From Sporosarcina sp. P34 (GTDB lineage: Bacteria; Bacillota; Bacilli; Bacillales_A; Planococcaceae), in NCBI RefSeq assembly GCF_002743375.1, contig NZ_PDZC01000003.1, forward strand, positions 1 through 64,000: a DNA stretch of 64,000 nucleotides, written 5' to 3'. Below, piece after piece: positions 61,525 to 64,000 of the stretch. Position numbers and translations under genes: made by a program. Under the pieces are notes generated by a model. That model saw only the letters and a program-made list of their open reading frames with translations, ran no database searches and was not told the origin of the DNA. Position 1 is the stretch's first letter, and each line of letters begins with the position of its first letter.

Positions 61525-62244
61525 GTGCTGGCAGATTTATTGAAGGAATCGAAACGTACTATTGTCTATACTGGAGCAGGAATGTCGACAGAAAGCGGCC
61601 TACCAGATTTTCGTTCTGCTAAAACGGGCATGTGGGAAACAGAAGATCCTGCTAAAGTGGCGAGCGTAACTGCTCTCAATCAACAAGTAGAACAGTTTTT
61701 TCAGTTTTATAAACAACGCGTCATAGCGGCAAAAGAAACAGGACCGCATAAAGGACATGATATTTTAGCTAAGTGGGAAAAAGATGGTTTGATCGATGGA
61801 ATTATTACGCAAAACGTCGATGGTTTCCATACGATGGCAGGGTCAAAAAACGTCATGGAACTTCATGGGACACTTCGTCATGTCCATTGTCAAACGTGTG
61901 GTGAAGAATACGGTAACGAACGCTACGAACAAGAAGAATTTTACTGTGATTGTGGCGGTAAGTTGCGTCCATCCGTTGTCTTATTTGGAGAAATGCTACC
62001 GGAAGAAGCATTTATTCAAGCGATATTCGAAAGTGAGAAAGCTGATCTCTTCATTGTCCTAGGTTCATCATTAACCGTTACACCTGCGAATCAATTTCCG
62101 CTGATTGCGAAAGAGCAAGGCGCGAAGTTAGTCATTATCAATATGGAGCCTACAGAAATGGATCACTTTGCCGATCTCGTTATCAATGAACGCAAAATCG
62201 GAGAAATACTGAATGAGGCGGATCAAAAAGTAGATAGTAAGTAA
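61525..62244 (+). CDS. NAD-dependent protein deacylase (sirtuin)
   Basis: Removes acetyl or other acyl groups from lysines using NAD. GAGMSTESGLPDFRS binds NAD, TQNVDGFH and LHGTLRHVHC carry the catalytic region, and the zinc site is made by C-x2-C (CQTCG) and C-x-C (CDCGG). GSSLTVTPAN and IINMEPT complete the Rossmann part. It has 239 residues from the GTG at 61525; the ATG three codons upstream overlaps the AAAGGA-type RBS. It stands alone between the ssu terminator and sbcD. Confidence 0.92.
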   Translation: MLADLLKESKRTIVYTGAGMSTESGLPDFRSAKTGMWETEDPAKVASVTALNQQVEQFFQFYKQRVIAAKETGPHKGHDILAKWEKDGLIDGIITQNVDGFHTMAGSKNVMELHGTLRHVHCQTCGEEYGNERYEQEEFYCDCGGKLRPSVVLFGEMLPEEAFIQAIFESEKADLFIVLGSSLTVTPANQFPLIAKEQGAKLVIINMEPTEMDHFADLVINERKIGEILNEADQKVDSK

Positions 62245-62349
62245 TTTGAGATAGAGGAATGAGCGTAGTGAACGGGGTTTTCATATCCCACTTTTTGTTA
62301 CGCTGTTCTTCTTGTCTACATTTTTATAGATGAGAAGAGGGGAATCAAT

Positions 62350-63504
62350 TTGAAATTTTTTCATACCGCAGACTGGCATCTCGGCAAGCTCGTCCAAGGA
62401 ATCTATATGACAGAAGATCAGCGTTATATATTGCAAGCTTTTATAGAAGAGATAAAGAGAGAACAACCGGACGCAGTCATTATAGCCGGAGATCTGTATG
62501 ATCGGGCAATTCCGCCAACTGAAGCGGTAGGTTTGTTGAATGAAGTTCTACAGGAGATTGTTATCGATTTGAAAATACCTGTCATTGCTATTGCAGGAAA
62601 TCACGATAGCCCTAGCCGCCTTCATTTTGGAAGTACGTTTATGAAAGACCAAGGTTTATACATAACAGGAGAATTATCCCCGCACTTGTCACCAGTCAAG
62701 CTTCAAGACTCGCATGGTGATGTCTATTTCCATTTAATACCATACGCGGACCCTTCAGTTGTTAGTCACTTGCTTGAAGATGAGTCGATTTCCAGTCATC
62801 AACAAGCAATGAAGAAAATCATTGAGCGTATAAAGAAGTCTATGGATCAAGATGCTCGACATGTTTTCGTTGGTCACGCATTCATCACTACGCATGGTGA
62901 GAAAGAGGAGAATACAAGTGACGCAGAACGGCCATTATCGATTGGTGGGGCTGAATATGTTTCTGCAGATTTGTTTGAGCCGTTTCATTATACGGCGCTT
63001 GGTCACTTACATCAGGCGCATTTTGTAGGCAATGAAACGATTCGTTACGCAGGTTCACCATTAAAGTATTCAATATCGGAAGAGAATCATCAAAAAGGGT
63101 ATCTCATTGTGGAGCTTGGAGGAAATGGAAAAGTGGAAATTGAGAAAAGGTTACTCACTCCTCTTCATGATGTGAGAACGGTTGAAGGAACGATGGAAGA
63201 TCTATTGATGATGTCTCACAATGAAGACTATGTGTTCGTCAAGCTGCTTGATACGGTACCAGTCATGCAACCGATGGAGAAAATCCGTTCTGTCTTTCCG
63301 AATGCCATGCATGTTGAACGTAAACTTTTTGCTTCTTCTACAGACAGTCTTGGTGGAACAGTGAATGTTGAGAAAAAAGAAGACGACCAAGCAATGTTTG
63401 CTTCCTTCTTTAAAGAACTTCAAGGTGAAGAAGTAGATGAAGAAACGAAAGAATTATTCGCTGAAGTTTTGTGGGACGTTATGAAGGAGGAAGAACGTGC
63501 ATGA
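62350..63504 (+). CDS. sbcD: Exonuclease SbcCD subunit D
   Basis: Mre11-like nuclease that, with SbcC, opens hairpins and processes DNA ends. The phosphoesterase metal motifs are visible: TADWHLGK (residues 6-13), IAGDLYDRAIPP, IAGNHDSPSRL, VGHAFITTHG and ALGHLHQAHF. Its 384 residues are the usual length. The start is TTG behind GAAGAGGGGAA. Its stop overlaps the sbcC start as ATGA. The 105 bases upstream hold nothing clear. Confidence 0.95.
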   Translation: MKFFHTADWHLGKLVQGIYMTEDQRYILQAFIEEIKREQPDAVIIAGDLYDRAIPPTEAVGLLNEVLQEIVIDLKIPVIAIAGNHDSPSRLHFGSTFMKDQGLYITGELSPHLSPVKLQDSHGDVYFHLIPYADPSVVSHLLEDESISSHQQAMKKIIERIKKSMDQDARHVFVGHAFITTHGEKEENTSDAERPLSIGGAEYVSADLFEPFHYTALGHLHQAHFVGNETIRYAGSPLKYSISEENHQKGYLIVELGGNGKVEIEKRLLTPLHDVRTVEGTMEDLLMMSHNEDYVFVKLLDTVPVMQPMEKIRSVFPNAMHVERKLFASSTDSLGGTVNVEKKEDDQAMFASFFKELQGEEVDEETKELFAEVLWDVMKEEERA

Positions 63505-64000
63505 AACCCATTATATTAACGATGACAGCGTTTGGACCGTATAAAGATAAGGAAGTTATTGATTTTCGTGATTTGAAAGATCATCGTTTATTTGTCATTT
63601 CTGGAAAAACGGGTGCTGGCAAAACCACAATCTTTGACGGTATTTGTTTCGCATTATATGGACAGGCAAGTGGAGAGGATCGCACTGACACAAAAGCGTT
63701 GCGCAGTCAGTTTGCGCATGATGACATGCAGACGACTGTAGAATTAACGTTTGATATCCATAAGCGTAGATTTCGTGTCGTGCGTCAGATTCCTTACAGA
63801 AAAAAAGGCAATAAATCGGATACATTAGGACGCTGCGAATTATTTGAAGAAAAAGACGAGCAGTTTGTTCCAGCGGTAGATCGCCAAATTGTTACGGAGG
63901 TAAATGAAAAGATCGAACAGTTGCTAGGCTTTACGCACGCACAGTTTAGTCAAATCATGATGTTGCCTCAGGGGGAATTTCGCAAATTTTTAACATCCGA
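63501..64000 (+). CDS. sbcC: Exonuclease SbcCD subunit C, 5' part (runs off the window)
   Basis: Rad50-like SMC-type ATPase. The first 166 codons are visible: KPIILTMTAFGPYKDKEVIDF, Walker A in SGKTGAGKTTIFDGICFALYG, and the Q-loop region FSQIMMLPQGEFRKFL. These match the start of Bacillus SbcC. The ATG overlaps the sbcD stop by four bases, so the two subunits are translated together. The coiled coil and C-terminal ATPase half lie beyond the right edge. Confidence 0.95.
   Translation, partial: MKPIILTMTAFGPYKDKEVIDFRDLKDHRLFVISGKTGAGKTTIFDGICFALYGQASGEDRTDTKALRSQFAHDDMQTTVELTFDIHKRRFRVVRQIPYRKKGNKSDTLGRCELFEEKDEQFVPAVDRQIVTEVNEKIEQLLGFTHAQFSQIMMLPQGEFRKFLTS

Noticed and set aside
62245..62349. 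Possible small RNA or gene between the sirtuin and sbcD genes
   Set aside because: Only weak pairing and no promoter, terminator or frame with an RBS could be found.

Overview
The window looks like chromosome from a spore-forming, low-to-moderate GC member of the Bacillales, most likely a Sporosarcina-like Planococcaceae. The evidence is AGGAGG-type ribosome binding sites with frequent TTG/GTG starts, Bacillus-type gene families (YfkAB, PbuE, FruRKA, YtxJ, PdxK), a Tlp spore protein gene, and a complete mnx cluster of the type known from Mn(II)-oxidising Bacillus spores. No rRNA, tRNA or CRISPR array was seen. All functional calls come from reading the sequence; no database search was run.

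Region by region. (1) 1-2.1 kb: the 3' end of a class C group II intron, then argG behind ArgR-type boxes and a YdcF-like protein. (2) 2.2-10.3 kb: histidine biosynthesis, with hisJ divergent from hisZ-G-D-B-[gap]-A-F-I-C. hisH is absent; a palindromic repeat lies where it is expected. (3) 10.4-13.3 kb: a cyclic-2,3-diphosphoglycerate-synthetase-like GTPase with its own ARG boxes, a small membrane protein and an RlmN-type methyltransferase. (4) 13.3-17.3 kb: a SCO protein, a sensor kinase/regulator pair and a divergent YtkA-like lipoprotein. (5) 17.4-21.2 kb: small conserved genes, an orphan MetQ-like lipoprotein, YfkAB and a SEC-C protein.

(6) 21.3-29.3 kb is the most striking segment: mnxABCDEFG, encoding paired membrane proteins, a SCO-like copper protein, small beta-type proteins and the 1213-residue multicopper oxidase MnxG. 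It is followed by an MnxD paralogue and a convergent Cys-rich relative. The whole segment lies between two 77-bp imperfect direct repeats; the left one is the promoter and start of the SEC-C gene. This suggests an inserted Mn(II)-oxidation island.

(7) 29.4-35.2 kb: ptsHI divergent from fruRKA, with five tandem 10-bp repeats between them. (8) 35.3-41.1 kb: small proteins, pbuE under an adenine-type riboswitch, a DUF2829/Tad2-like protein, an SDR, queT with a structured leader, a broken MFS gene and a HAD phosphatase. (9) 41.5-47.3 kb: a membrane-anchored glycosidase-like protein, an OafA/SGNH acyltransferase and tlp. (10) 47.4-55.7 kb: a cysteine-free YtxJ relative, a DUF3887 lipoprotein, a cupin, a flavin disulfide reductase, pdxK, an HxlR/luciferase-like pair behind a strong inverted repeat, and pepF. 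(11) 55.8-64 kb: a thioesterase, an Fsr-type MFS transporter, cysK, a sulfonate-type ABC transporter, a sirtuin, sbcD and the start of sbcC, which runs off the right edge.
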